Below are positions 1 through 13,239 of a stretch of 64,000 bases of DNA, piece by piece. Source of the DNA: Aquilaria yunnanensis (lineage: Eukaryota > Streptophyta > Magnoliopsida > Malvales > Thymelaeaceae); the NCBI GenBank assembly GCA_039654915.1, contig CM077597.1:35996001-36060000 (forward strand), given 5' to 3'. The notes under the pieces were generated by a model. That model had not been told where the DNA came from and did not search any database. It worked only from the letters and a program-made list of their open reading frames with translations. The translations under genes and the position numbers were made by a program. How positions within the stretch are numbered: position 1 is the first letter of the stretch; each line of letters begins with the position of its first letter.

Positions 1-1033
1 TTATAGCCTTTCTGATATCTAACCTTATGCCTCTGACAAATCTTTTGGCCTCTAACTTCTCCAGTCCATGATACTAAAGAGCATACCTCACTAACTGATT
101 GAATTTGTGCTCACACTCTAGGACACTAAGGTTGTCTTGCCTTAGAGAATCAAATTCAGCTTGCTTCATATCCTTGATGTTATCACTGATATATTGCTCC
201 TTGAATAGCTGGGTGAACTTTGTCCAGGTTATTTCCAGGTCTTTTCTTGGCCTTCTGCCCCTTTGGACAACATATCTATCTTTGCTGCTCCTCCACCATA
301 TCTCTACATTGCCTACCAGATTATAGGTAGCCAGTGATACTCTATTGGTGGAGCTAAGTGGCATCCTCTCCAACATTTTTTCAATGAAGATTAACTACTC
401 CTCAGCTCTCTCTGGCCTAACTCTTCCATCAAACTGTCGAGGTCTTAGGCCTTGGAACCTTTCCAATAGTCGGACTTCATCTAGACCTTCTAGATCCTCT
501 AATCTATGTCTCCTAGATCTGTGAAAGCCTTCTATATGGTGATGTTCTCTATGATCTTCCTGCCTTATCCTGGATCTTCTCTCATGGCCTTCCTTAATCT
601 CATTCCTAGTGGAAGAATGGTCATAGACCGAGGGATTGGTCTTGGACACCTGACCAATTTTAGATTTTACTCTTCTACCCCTTGGATTTCTCTTATCTTC
701 ATCTTCCACCTCAATAGTTTCATCATTTGTATCTTCTATGCTTCTAGAAGGAACATATTTAGATGTGCTCCTAGTATTCTCTTTCGATTGCTGTTGTCTA
801 TCCTGAACTGGTTCAGTTGGAGCTACTTGGACTCCTTGCTGTTGTGCTTGAATCAACCTTACTAAGTTTTCATTGATTAGAGTTGAGTTCCTTTGAAGCT
901 CTAACCAAATGTGAGGCATTTCAGGGTTTAGTACCCCTTGCTTCCATTGATTCCCCCTATTCTGTCCATTTCATTATTGCCCAGAATCAGTAGGAGGCCT
1001 TCGGGGTGGTTTCCATCTCCTTGGGGCAACCAT
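1..1033 (-). pseudogene. Ty3/gypsy gag, element A6 (broken, runs off left edge)
   Basis: Capsid/nucleocapsid precursor of a chromovirus, the structural protein of the virus-like particle. The frame starts at an ATG at 1033 (MVAP...) and runs toward position 1. Long open stretches are 919-395 and 376-74. The second holds a Retrotrans_gag-type core with the motifs NVEIWWR and LFKEQYIS, followed by DNLSVLE. The first is rich in Arg/Glu and Gln. Breaks: a tandem TAA-TGA near 976-971, a TAG near 394-392 where copies of this family encode Trp, and a TAG near 73 where they encode Gln. There is no frameshift in the visible part, so decay is by point mutation. Protease and polymerase lie left of the window. 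Family assignment is firm; the element is inactive as seen. Confidence 0.85.
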
Positions 1034-1198
1034 GTTTACTTCCTACATTGGTGATTCATCATAGGGCACATATAAAGATCATAGGTATCTCATTGATACT
1101 TGACATTAGCAGCTGACCAGACTGAGTTTATGTATATAGATGCATGCAATGCAACTATATGTTATGTAATGTGCAAACCATGCTCTGATACCAACATA
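1034..1198 (-). promoter_or_regulatory. Leader and tRNA-iMet primer binding site of A6
   Basis: Untranslated leader between the 5' LTR and gag. The primer binding site is 1182-1193 (minus strand TGGTATCAGAGC, a full match to the 3' end of plant initiator-Met tRNA). It is separated from the LTR by five bases. The leader is closely similar to 16076-16240 and 39979-40141, which places all three elements in one family. Confidence 0.85.
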
Positions 1199-3634
1199 TG
1201 TTACCCACTCCGGGGTAGTCCAATTATGGTGCAAAAATCATGCATTTAGAGTCCCAAGATTGGTAATGTTCTGTAGGCCTTCAGAACACTACCCCTATTG
1301 TAAATACCTAAGTGGCCCTCTTTGGCACCACGTAAACACAAGCATATTGGACTAACTATCACACACATATTTACATTTTATGCACACTATGGCAGCAAAG
1401 AAGGAAAACAATAGCACAAGTCTTAATCTTGGCTACCACAGATGAGGCAATATTGTTAAGCTCTAGTGACCGGCAACTACACCTATAACTTCCACTAATA
1501 AACTTTACAATTCTAGCAATGTAACACTATGTTTTCTTTTCTCCATTATCAAGTAGAGGCTTAGAGCAAACCAAGGAATTTTGTTTTACATTAATAGCCC
1601 ACCTATGAACCAAGTTATGGATTTTTTAAGTTGGTTACAGTAGTCTAACCAAATGAACAGTAACTTAGCCAACTTTGCAATGTTATATTTGCGGCTACAG
1701 AGCTCAAAATTCAGAAATTCCAATTCCCAATTCAAACTATGGATGTAGCTTAGGTGTGGAGAAGATTTCATATGAAGATTAAATTTTCATAGAGAGTTAT
1801 AGAACTTTGAGTGCAGAGTCAAAATTCTAGTCAATTTATGACCATTTTGCCCATACAATATTTCATAAATGTGCAAACACTTCATTCCCAAGGGGTAAGC
1901 CATACAAAGCTATTCCATAACTGTCTATTACAAATGGAAAATACATTCTCTTACATCTAGTAACTTTATATGGTCAAAACAGAATTTAAAAGTAAACAGC
2001 CTATCATTTATACTTAGGCAACTTTGCACCACATCACATACATAGCCAAAACATTACTCAAATATTCACATACTTGTCTCATTTTACATACACTTGCCTC
2101 ATTTTACATACACTACATGTACATGCATACATGAACTATATAATGGTCTTAAATTAGCTAAATATGCACCCAAGTTACAGGAGTGCTCGAGACACAATGG
2201 GCTCCAGAACAGGATGCTGGACAACTGCTGCGTAACACAATAAGCACCATCACTAAAAATACCAAATGTGCTCCTAAAACCACCAAACTTTCTAGATCAT
2301 AACTAGACATATGGAAGTTCATGTACCTAAAAATTCACATGAAAACTCGAACCACAAATGTCATTTTGAATTTGATCTTTCTAGTGTTCCTGAAAATGCA
2401 CAGAAAGGGGAGTAAGCTCTTTGTAAAGAACTTAGTAATGGCTTTCAATGTAAAGCATTCCATAGCAACGTACCACCTGAAATCAAAAGACAAACAAACA
2501 CTAAAATAAACACATACACATGAATATGGAAACCGTATGCACCAACAAACATAGCAACAAACACATGTAATGCTGGCAGCAATAACACATTAGGGTAGTC
2601 CATAATCATTCAATAAAACAATAAGATATCACTTTAGTAATACTATGGCAGCCCTCCCCAAGATTTTTCTTGGTCTTAGGAGTCTTTTCAAGCTTAGTTA
2701 GTACTAACTTGGGCTCCAGAAACCCTTCTTTCTTGCTACCATCTTTAGCATGGTAATGCTAAGGCTGAAACCTTGCCATGCTTCTTTCCCCTTAACCCAT
2801 ACTTAGTACCTTGAGATTTTTGCTCTCTTCCAAGTATGGTCTTAGCTTCATGGATGTTTGGAAATATAATAAACAATGCAAGAAACTTTAGAAAACCCTT
2901 ACCTTTTTCTGGAAATTTGATGAACATTAATAGAACCTAAAATAGGTTTTCTTGCACTCTTTGATGTTTCTTGCTTCCTCCTGCTTTCTTAAGGTGTGGT
3001 GGCCATGTAGGATGATGGGAAAGGTTAAGGAAGAACCCTTGGCTTCTAGGTGATGAAATTTAGATGAAATGGCAAGAAAATGAAGATGTTTATTCATTTA
3101 TACATCATTTTGACCTTGGTGGCATAGATGCAAATTTTTTAAACTTTGGCCAACACTTGGACATATTATATCCATCTATTTTGGCTGATATGATGACATT
3201 TTATGAGCACCTTTAACCTTGTCAAAGGTCATTATAACCTTTAGACAAAAAGGTGCACACTTGGATCCTTAGTTGACATTATGCCATAAATGATCAACTT
3301 TGCCTTCTTAAGCACTTGGGTCCCCAACAATATCCTTAACTCCATCCATGTCCTTTCTTCATAATTCCATCCATGTCCTTTCCGTAGTGATGTTTGGAAA
3401 TTTGTGCACTTGAGTATCCCACTTTTGTAACATTACAATTTAGTCCATAGGTTACTTGAAAATTAGGAAATATGTCAATTCTTTCTTAAGTACCAAACTA
3501 TCAATGTTTGTGCCACTTAGGGGAGTGTATATTGAATACCTTACACCTCACAATTCATACACTATTGTGGAAATTAAAGCATACAAGTTTGGGTCCTTAT
3601 GCTATAATTTTCCCCTTTTGTGAAGGTGGTAACA
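1199..3634 (-). repeat. 5' LTR of element A6
   Basis: Family A LTR read on the minus strand, with the perfect terminal inverted repeat TGTTAC...GTAACA (plus strand TGTTACCCACTC at the left, GGTGGTAACA at the right). The primer site lies immediately to its left, so this is the 5' LTR of a minus-strand element whose 3' LTR is outside the window. The U3 half (about 2200-3600) is divergent from most A copies here but very similar to 63230-64000, marking a shared subfamily. No coding capacity; the 60-90 codon frames inside are chance. Confidence 0.88.
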
Positions 3635-5476
3635 ATTACGGTGCCAAAATTATGCATTTAAACTCCTAAGATTGGTATGTCCTGTAGGCCATCAGAACAA
3701 TACCCTTAATGTGCATACCTAAGTGGCCCTTTTGGGCACTATGTAAGTACATGCATATTGCTCCAACCATTACACACATACACATTTTATGCACACCATG
3801 CCAGCAAGGAAGGAAAACAATAGCACAAGTCTTAATCTTGGCTACCACACATTAGGCATTCTTACTAGGTTCAAGTTTGCAACCACTACACCCAAAACTT
3901 CCTCTAAAAAACTATATTAATCTAGCCATTTACCCCTATGTTTTCCTATTTCCATTATCAATTAGAGTATTTAAACAAACCAGGGAAATTAGTTTTACAC
4001 CAATAGCCCAACTATAGACCAAGTTATTGATTTTTTAAGTTGGTTACAAAATTCTGACCAAATGAACAGTAACTTAGCCAACCCTGCAACATTATATCTT
4101 AGGCTACAGGGCTTCAAATGTAGAAATTCCATATCCTTTTCAAACCGCCAGATTTTCTCTAGGTGTGGTCAAAATTTCATACCAAGATCCATTATGCACA
4201 AGGACTTGTAGGACTTAGAGTGCAGGGTTGAAATTCTGGTCACTTTATGGCCATTTTCCCATACGAAATTTTGATAAGCATGCAAACACATCATTCACAA
4301 GCATCAAGCCCCTCAAGGCTATTCCATACATGTTCAAGAAACATGGGAATTACATTCCATTGCCGCTATTGTATTTACATAGCCAATACAAAATTTACAA
4401 ACAAGTAACCCATCTTGTACACATAGGTAGCCTGTGCAAACCATCCACGTGCATAGCAAAACAGCCCATAATTGTTCACATACTTGTCTGAACTTTGCAT
4501 GCCTTACATGTACATGCATCCATATACTACATAATGCTATTAACTCAGCTAAAACATGCACCTTAGTTAGGGGAGAGCTTTAGACACAATGCACTCCAGA
4601 AACAGGATGCTAGGCAGCTACTGCATAACACAGTAAGCACCATTACTAAAACTACCAAATGTGCTCCTAAAATCACCAAAAATAATAGAACACAACTAGA
4701 TACAAGGAAGCTTATCTACTTAAAATTTTCGATCAAAACTCAAACAACAATGGTCAGTTTGAATGAAATTTTTCCGCAACACCTGAAATGGATAGAATGG
4801 AGGGGAGTAAGTTTCATTTGGAAACTTAGTAAAGAGCACACTTAGGTGCTTAAGGTCATATTGGCCTCAATATTACCTACCTTCAAAGATACTAAAACAC
4901 AAGAAACACAATGCATATATCCAACAAAAAGCAACCAAATGCAGTAGCCAAACACAAACATCAAACATATGTATGCGACAACAACAAGTATCAATGGTTA
5001 GTCCATAAAACATGCAATAAACATATGCAAATCACTATGGTAGCCCTCCTCAAGGTTAAGCATAGTCTTAAGAGAGTTTTAAAACTAGTTAGTACCAACT
5101 TTGGGCTCTAGAAACCCTAATTTTTACTACCATCACTGTGCACTTAACATTAAAGCCAATACCTCCACTAAGTGCTCCTTCCCTCACTAAGCTTCGTTCA
5201 TCAAGCACTTGGCTCTCTTCCAAACATAGCCCTAGCTCCATGGATATTTGAATAATACAATAAATAGTCCATGAGAGAAAGAGAACTCCTTACCTAGTTG
5301 GGTAAGTTGAATTTGAACTTGATTCATGATGCACCCAAGTAGTAGCACTAGTGTTCCTTCAATTGTGCTTCCTTGACTTCAATTGCAAGTAATTGCAAGG
5401 TTGAGGGCATGGTGGCTCTGGAGGAATTGTGGAGGTGAGGGGGCTACATTTCTTTGTTTCTAGAGGGGCACAAATG
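3635..5476 (-). repeat. Older family A LTR (A7), first part
   Basis: Begins abruptly about 25 bases inside the family A LTR (attacggtgcc...), exactly where A6 ends, so A6 inserted into this older LTR and its first bases lie left of the window. The sequence then follows the A LTR collinearly to 5476, where solo LTR A8 interrupts it, and resumes at 7954. No host gene or coding region is seen in it. Confidence 0.8.
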
Positions 5477-7953
5477 TGTTACCCACTCTGAGGTAGTCCA
5501 GTTATGGTGCCAAAATTGTGCATTTAGACTCCCAGGATTGGTAATGTTCTATAGCCCATCAGAACACTACCCCTAGTGTGCATACCCAAGTGGCCCTCTT
5601 GGGCACTATGTAAACACATGCATATTGGTCCAACCATCACACACATATTCACATTTCATGGACACCATGGCAGCAAAGAAGGAAAGCACTAGCACAAGTC
5701 TTAATCTTGGCTACCACACATTAGGCAATTTTGTAAAGTTCTAGTGACCAGCCACTGCACCTGTAACTTCCACTAATAAACTGTATCATTATAGTCATTT
5801 ACCCCCCTGCTTTATTTGTTCCATTATGAATTAGAGACTTAGAGAAAACCAAGGAATTTTTTTTTACATCAATAGCCGAACTATGGGCCAAGTTATGGAT
5901 TTTTTAAGTTGGTTACAAAATTCTGGGCAAATGAATAGTAACTCAGCCAACTTTGGAACCTCATATCTTTGGCTACAGGGTTCTAAATCCATAAATTCGA
6001 AATCACAGTTAAACAAGTAGATGTCCTCTAGGTGTGGTCAAAATTTCATACCAAGATTCATTCTACACAGAAAGATATTAAACTTTAGGTCTAGAGTCCA
6101 AATTCTAGCAACTTTTGGACCATTTTGCCCAAACAAAATTTCATGAGTGTGCAAACACTTCATTCACAAGGGGAAAAACCTCCAAAGATATACCACATAT
6201 TTCCATTACACATAGGAATTACATTCCCTCGCTTTTAACATCTTTATGTGGCCAAAACAGAATTTACAAGCAAGCAGCCCATCATTCACATTTAGGCAGC
6301 TTTGCACCACATCACTTACATAGCCAAAACAATACTCACATGTTCACATGCTTGTCTCATTTTACATACACTACATGTACATGCATACATGCACCACAAT
6401 ATGGTCTTAACTCAGCTAAATACACACCCTAGGTTACAGGAGTGCCTGAGATACAATGGACTCCAGAAACAGGATGCTGGACAGCTGCTGCACAACACAA
6501 TAAGTACCACCATTAAAAATACCAAATGTGCTCCTAAAATCACCAAACTTTCCAGATCATAACTAGACATATGGAAGTTCATGTACCTGGAATTTCAGAT
6601 TAAAACTCAAACCACAAAGGTTAGTCTGATGGTGATCTTTCAGCTGGACCTGAAATGACAGAATTGAGGGGAGTAAGTTTCATTGAGAAACTTAGTAAGG
6701 GTAACACTTGGTTTCAATAGGCAATGTGATCCTCATTAAAACCTGCATCCAAAAACACTAAAACAAAAAAAAAACAATCCATATATACAAGATATAGCAA
6801 ATGCAGCAGCCAAACACAAACAACAAACACATGAAATGCAGCAGCAACAATAACCATAGGTTAGTCCATAAAACACATAATAAACATAACCAAATCACTA
6901 TGGCAGCCCCCCTCAAGCTAATTCTTGGTCTTAGGAGGATTTTAACACTAGTTAGTACTAACTTTGGGCTCTAGAAACCCTCACTTTACTGCCATCATTG
7001 TGCACTTCACACTAGGTCACAAAACCTTCAATAAGTGCACTCCCCTCACTAAGCTTGGTTCATCAAGCTCATGGCTCTCTCCCAAGCCTAGCCCTCGCTC
7101 CATGGATGTTTGAAAATTGCATAAAACAGTCCATGAGAGCAAGAGAACCCTTACCAAAGTGGGTAGGCTGAAAATCAAGCTTGATCCTTGAAGTATCCAA
7201 GAAATAGCTCTAGTTTGCTTCCTGTTGCCTTCAATTTCAATCAATTGCTAGTTTGAAGGTGTGGTGGCTATGGAGGAAGTATGGCTGTGTTCTTGGGCTG
7301 GGGAAGTACAAAAATGAGAGAGGGATAAGTGATTTGGCCACTTAAATGGCCTTAAATGAGCTCAAGGACACAAAACACACTTAAACAAGCTTAACCTTGC
7401 TTTATGTCATTTTCTTTCTCACTAATTATGGTTTCTTTGTCTTAAACTCATTGGTACACATGTGCCCAACATTTTTGACTAATTATCAAGTCATGGCTGC
7501 CTTCCCCATGGTAGGATAACCCCAAAATTCCACCCTTAGACTTAAGTCAAAAGCTTGAACACCTTAAGCTTTACACTAGGACATTTAGGTCCTTATTGCC
7601 TTTAGTGTTTCCTTTGTCCAAACTTGTCTTCCATGAGTAATTTGGTCCTCCAATAGCACTTTCATACCATCTATATCCTTCCTATAACTCTCCAATTCTC
7701 TTTCTTAAGAGTTTTGCAATTGAGTATCCGAATTTCCAAAACCTTACAAAAAAGTCCATAGGTTGCTTGACAAACAAGCAATCCTTTAGGCCTTTCTTGG
7801 GGGCCAAGTTACCAACTTGGAACACTTTTAAGGAGGTATTGATCATGCCTTTTACGCCCCACACTTCAATCACTATGGTGAGAATTACACAATATAATGG
7901 TTTTTAGCCATTATGACACACTTGTAATTCTCCCATTTTATGAGGTGGTAACA
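5477..7953 (-). mobile_element. Solo LTR of family A (A8)
   Basis: A complete 2477-bp family A LTR (TGTTACCC...GGTAACA on the plus strand) with no internal region. It is flanked by the 5-bp duplication AAATG (5472-5476 and 7954-7958). Removing it with one copy of the duplication makes the surrounding A7 LTR collinear. Solo LTRs arise by recombination between the two LTRs of one element (known mechanism); the intact duplication supports that here. Confidence 0.9.
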
Positions 7954-8576
7954 AAATGTAAGAGATAAGGATAAATATGGCCACTTAAATGGACTTAAGT
8001 GCACAAACACACTTAACTAGCCTTAACCATGCTTTATGTCATTTTTCTTGCTACAAGACCATGGTTTCTTAGTGTTAATTTCTTGGCCCACATTTGACAT
8101 CCTCACCATGCCTTAGACACCCCTCCCTTAAGTACAACAACCCCAAAATGACTCCATTTGACTTAATTCAAAGACATTGACATGCAAAAGCGTATACTAG
8201 GACACTTAGGTCCTTAAAGCCATTTGTGTTTTCTTTGTCCAAACTTGTCTTCCATGAGCAATTTGGTCCTCCAATAGTACTTTCATACCATCCGTATCCT
8301 TCTCATAACTCTCTTTAGCTCTCTTTTGAGAGTTTTACAATTAAGTACCCAAATTTCCAAAACATCACAAAAAAGTCCATAGGTTGCTGGACAGACAAGC
8401 AATCCTTAAGGCTTTTCTTGGGGGCCAAGTTACCAACTTGGAACGCTTTTAAGGATGTGTTGATCATACCTTTTAGCCCTCACACTTTAATCAATATGAT
8501 AAGAATTACACAATATAATGGTTTTTTATCATTATGCCATACTTTGTAATTCTCCCATTTTTGTAAGTTCGTAACA
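7954..8576 (-). repeat. Older family A LTR (A7), second part
   Basis: Continuation of A7 after A8. It repeats the U3 end of the A LTR and finishes with a mutated end at 8576 (gttcgtaaca in place of ggtggtaaca). No polypurine tract or integrase follows, so A7 is not the 3' LTR of a minus-strand element with its interior on the right; it is probably a solo LTR set in the C repeat. Confidence 0.75.
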
Positions 8577-9940
8577 ACTTTTCTTTCCCAAAAATTGAAG
8601 GTACTTAGGCAAGGGTACCACTAGGTAAATGGTGATGAGAATTTGGGGAGAAAGGAAGAAGAAAGTAGCTTTAGAAGGACACCATATTGGATGTATCAAC
8701 ATTGCTTTGATTTTGGCTTGTTAGTGTTGTATGGGATTTCTTGCTTGTGTCTCAGCTACCATCTACTCTTGGTTTGTGTCTAAAGGTGTTTGCAAGAGAT
8801 AAGAGAGTAAAAAATGGCCAAGAAATGGTTAAACACTTGCAAATCGATTGCCTTAAGGAGGCTTGGATGTTGGCAGTGCCCAAATGACTTGAGTAAGTCA
8901 TTTACATTTTCTTTATTTGTTTTGGTCTTTCTTTTGGTCCCTTTTCTTCTCATTTTTTTGGTAGTCCTTGGTAGGCCTTAGGACTAAGTCTTTAGTAGTA
9001 AATGGTGTAGGAAATTACTAGGAAATGGCTTAGGAAGTTGCCTTAAAGGACTTAGTGGCAAGGTTGGCCGAATGGCTTCATAACCAAGTCATTTAGTTAG
9101 TTTTACTTCCTTTTTATTTAATTTTTGTCTCGGTTCTTTTTAGGTCTTTTGCTTAACTTAATGCACTCAGATGAGTACAAAGAAATAGCTAGGAGCCTAC
9201 CCCAATTTGATCTTAAATACCAAAATCAAATGATGGAAAAAAAGACCAACTAAGCCGCTAACCTAGTCCTTTGACTAGTTTATTTCCTTTCTTTGTTTTG
9301 GAATTGCTTTCGGTGCATGGAAAGTGTGTAGCTAGGTTAAATGGGCTTAGGAAACTACAAAGAATTCACCAAGAAGCTGCATGAAATGTCTATTGAAGAC
9401 AATAAATCCAAAGGTGGCCAAATTGTCCAAGCTGCCAAATTTTTTAACTGTTTCTTGGTCAAACCTTTTTCAGAGTACCCAAGTCTCTTTGGACTTTGTT
9501 TAGACCTACTTAGATTTTTATGTGGTGTATATTGAGCATTGACTTTGACAATTCATTCAGCCAATTAGGCCTTCAAACTTTGTCTTGAACATAAGTGCAC
9601 TTAATAGTGCACTTAAGAGCACTTTAGTGTCTCTTGAGCTATCTTCATGTTGCCTTAATGTTTTCCACCTCTCATTGGTCCACATTGTAGCCCACATTGC
9701 CTTTTGCATGATAGATATCATTTCCATTGAATGACCTTCAAGTCCATAGGCTTTAAAGCCATCATAAGCACACACTTGGACATAGTGGTGCATAATGGTG
9801 TGCTTAAGAGTGTTCCAGTGCACTCTAGTGTGTCTCTGCCATTTTCCATGTAGTCACCACATTTTTTATTAGTTTATGCTTACCCACATTGGTATCTCTA
9901 CGATAGGCATTGTATCTATACATCGTTCATTGGGCTTCAG
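8577..9940 (-). repeat. C repeat, minus orientation, first part
   Basis: Non-coding sequence that aligns on the reverse complement with 54970-56120 (for example cttttctttcc followed by gtacttag). It is cut on the left by A7 and on the right by A4, and continues at 51008-51374. The nature of C is uncertain: its inner end reads TGTCAT on the minus strand, as an LTR might, but no coding region or primer site is attached. The short frames inside are not supported. Confidence 0.65.
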
Positions 9941-10945
9941 TGTTACCACCTCATAAAAATGGGAGAATTACAAAGCATGGAATAATGGTTATAAAACCAT
10001 TATATTGTGGACTTCTCATCATAGTGATTGAAGTGTGAGGGGTAAAGGGCATGATCAACATCTCCTTAAAAGTGTTCTAAAATGGTAACTTGGCCTCTAA
10101 GAAAAGCCTTAAGGATTGCTTGTTTGTCAAGTAACATATGGACCCTTTTGTAAGGTTTTGGAAGTTCAGATACATAATTGTAAAACTCTTAAGAAAGGGC
10201 TTTGGTTAGTTATGGGAAGGACATGAACGGTAGTAAAATGATATTAGAATACCATATTGCTTATAAAAGACAAGTTTGGACAAGGGAAACACCAAAGGCA
10301 TCGAGGACCTAAATGTCCTACTATAAACCTTAAAATGTTCAAGCTTTTGACCTAAGTCAAAGGGTGAAATCATGGAGTTATCCCATCACGGGGGAGGTTA
10401 GCTATGGCTTGAAAAATGGTAAAAAATTTGGGCAAAATGTGGACCAATGAGTTTAAGACAAAAAAACCGTGGTTAATGACAAGGGAAATGAGATAAGGCA
10501 TGATTAAGGCTAATAAGGTTGGTTAGTGCCCTAAAGCCATTTCAAGAAACCAAACTCAATATTGCCCCCTCATATTTGACCTAACCAGCCACCAGCCACC
10601 TCCACACTTCCACCATAGCTCCTCCACAGCCTCCATACCTCCAACCTTGAAGCTAAAAGTAATTGAAAGTGAGAAAGGGCAATTGGAAGCTATTTGGTTC
10701 TAAGACTTAAGTGCACCTAGGATCAAGCTCCAATTTTAACATACCCACCAAGGTAAGGAGTTCTTTTGCTCTCATGGAATTTTTACTATATTTCCAAGCA
10801 TCCATGGATCTAAGGCTAAGTTTGAAAGAGAGCCAAGTGCTTGATGAACCAAGTTTAGTGAAGGGAGTGCACTTAGTGAAGACTTTATGACCTAGTCTGT
10901 AGTGCACAGTGATACCAGTGAATATTGGGGTTTCGAGAGCCCAAA
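9941..10945 (+). repeat. Solo LTR of family A (A4), first part
   Basis: Start of a plus-oriented A LTR (TGTTACCACCTC), preceded by TTCAG (9936-9940). It is interrupted at 10945 by element A3 and resumes at 49522, ending at 51007 with GGTAACA followed by TTTAG. The pair TTCAG/TTTAG reads as a 5-bp duplication with one substitution; the other C copy supports TTTAG as the original. Rejoined length is about 2.5 kb, a full LTR without internal sequence. Confidence 0.82.
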
Positions 10946-13239
10946 TGTTACTACCTCACAAAAGTAGGTGGATTACAGGTGTGTCATAATGGCTAAAAAC
11001 CATTATATTGTGTAATTCTCACCATAGTGCTTGAAGTGTGAGTGGTAAAAGGTATGATCAACACCTCCTTAAAAGTGTTCCAAGTTGGTAACTTGGCCCC
11101 CGAGAAAAGCCTTAAGGATTGCTTGTTTGTCAAGCAACATATGGACTTTATTTATAAGGTTTTGGAAATTTGGGTACTTAATTGCAAAACTCTTAAGAAA
11201 GAGCTTTTGAGAGTTATGGGAAGGATATGAATGGTATGAAAGTGCTATTGGAGGACCAAATTGCTTATGGAAGACAATTGTGGGCAAGGAACACACAAAA
11301 AGGGCTTAAGGGCCTAAGTCTCATATTGTAGGCCTTTGGTTGTTTATGCCTTTAAGTTGACTCAAATGGAGAAATTTTGGGGTTATCCCTCTCAAGGGAG
11401 GATAGGTAAGGCATGATAGGGATATGGTCACATTTGGGCCAAGAAATTAAGCATAATAAACCAAGGTTTTGTAGCAAAGAAAAGGACATAAAGCAAGGTT
11501 AAGCTTGTTAAGTGTTTTTTGTGCACTTAAGCTCATTTAAGACCATTTAAGTGGACAACTCACTTATCTCTCTCCCATTTTTTTTCCTTTTACAGCCCAA
11601 GAACATAGCCACACTTCCTCCATCGCCACCACACCTTAAAACTTGCAGTTGCTTGAAATTGAAGGCAAAAGGAAGCAATTGGAAGCAAACTTGAGCTACT
11701 CCAATGATCAAGCATGATTTTTGGCCTACCTACTCTGGTAAGGGTTCTCTTGCTCTCATGGGTTGTTTTTTGTATTTTCAAGCAACCTTGGAGCTAAGGA
11801 TAAGCTTGGAAGAGAGCCATGAGCTTGATGAACCAAGCTTAGTGATGGGAGTGCACTTATTGAAGGTTTTGTGACGTAGTGTGAAGTGTACAGTTATGGC
11901 AGTGAAATGAGGGCCGCCATAGTGATTTTGTTCTGTTTATTATATGTTTTATGGACTAACCTAAGGTTTATGTTGTTGCCGCATTTCATGTGTCTGATGG
12001 TTGTGAATGGCTGCTGCATTTGGTTGCTATATCTTGTATATATGAGTTATGGTTTTGTGTTTCAGTGTCTTTTGATGTAGGTTTTGATGATGGTTGCATT
12101 GATTATTGAATGCAAGTTTTACCCTTACGACGTTTCTCAATGAAAATTACTCCCCTAAATTCTGTCATTCTAGGTCCAGCTGAGAGATCACCTTCAAACT
12201 AACTGTTGTGGTTTGAGTTTTGATATGAATTTTTGGCTACTTAAACTTCCATATGTATACTTGTGATCTTGAAATTTTGGTGATTTTAGTAGAACATTTG
12301 GTATTTTTAGTGATGGTGCTTGCTGTGTTATGCAGCAACTGTCCAACATCATGTTCTAAAGTCTATTGTGGCCCAGGCACTCCTATAACTTAGGGTACAT
12401 ATTTAGCTGAGCTAAGACCATGTTGTAGTGTATGTATGCATGTACATGTAGTGTATGTAAAATGAGACAAGTAAGTGAAAATTTGAGTAATGTTTTGGCT
12501 ATGTATGTGATGTGGTGCAAAGCTGCCTAAGTGTAAATCATAGGCTGCTTATTTGTAAATTCCATTTTGGCCATATAAAGTTGCAAGATTCAAGAGCCTA
12601 TAATTCCTATGTGTATTGCACATGTATGGGATGGCCTTGGAGGGCTTACCCCTTGTAAATGAAGTGTTTTCACACTTATGAAATTTTGTTTGGCCAAAAT
12701 GGTCATAAAGTGACCAAAATTCTGACTCTGCACTCAAAGTTATATATCTGCCTGTGTAGAATGAATCTTGGTATGAAATTTTTATCGCACCTAGCAAATA
12801 TCTAGAGGTTGAACTGGGATTTTTAATTTATAAATTTGGAGCACTGTAGCAAAAGATATGACGTTGCAAAAGTAGGCTAAGTTACTGTTCATTTGGTCAG
12901 AATTTTGTAACTAACTTAAAAAATTCATAACTTGGTCCATAGGTGGGCTATTGATGTAAAACAAAATTCCATTGTTTGCTCTAAGTCTCTACTTGATAAT
13001 GGAGCAAATAAAGCATAGGGTTACATGGCTAGATTAATACAGTTTATTGAAAAAGGTTTTGGTGTAGTGGCTGGAATTTTTGAACCTAGTAAGAATGCTT
13101 AATGTGTGGAAGACAAAACTAAGACTTGTGCTAGTGTTTTCCTTCCTAGCTGCCTTAGTGTGCATAAATGTGAGTATGTGTACCATGGTTAGACCAATAT
13201 GCATGTATTTACATATTGCTCAAGAGGGTCACTTGAGTA
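10946..13239 (+). repeat. 5' LTR of A3, first part
   Basis: Family A LTR in plus orientation, from TGTTACTACCTC to GAGTA, where solo LTR B begins; the last 109 bp of this LTR are at 15967-16075. Collinear with the 3' LTR at 47165-49521. It contains the conserved segment resembling agagcccaaa and the U5-proximal segment cttgagtatg. No gene inside. Confidence 0.85.

Noticed and set aside
1182..1193. tRNA-like 12-mers (also 16081, 19910, 28883, 33310, 58614)
   Set aside because: They are retrotransposon primer binding sites; no cloverleaf, so not tRNA genes.
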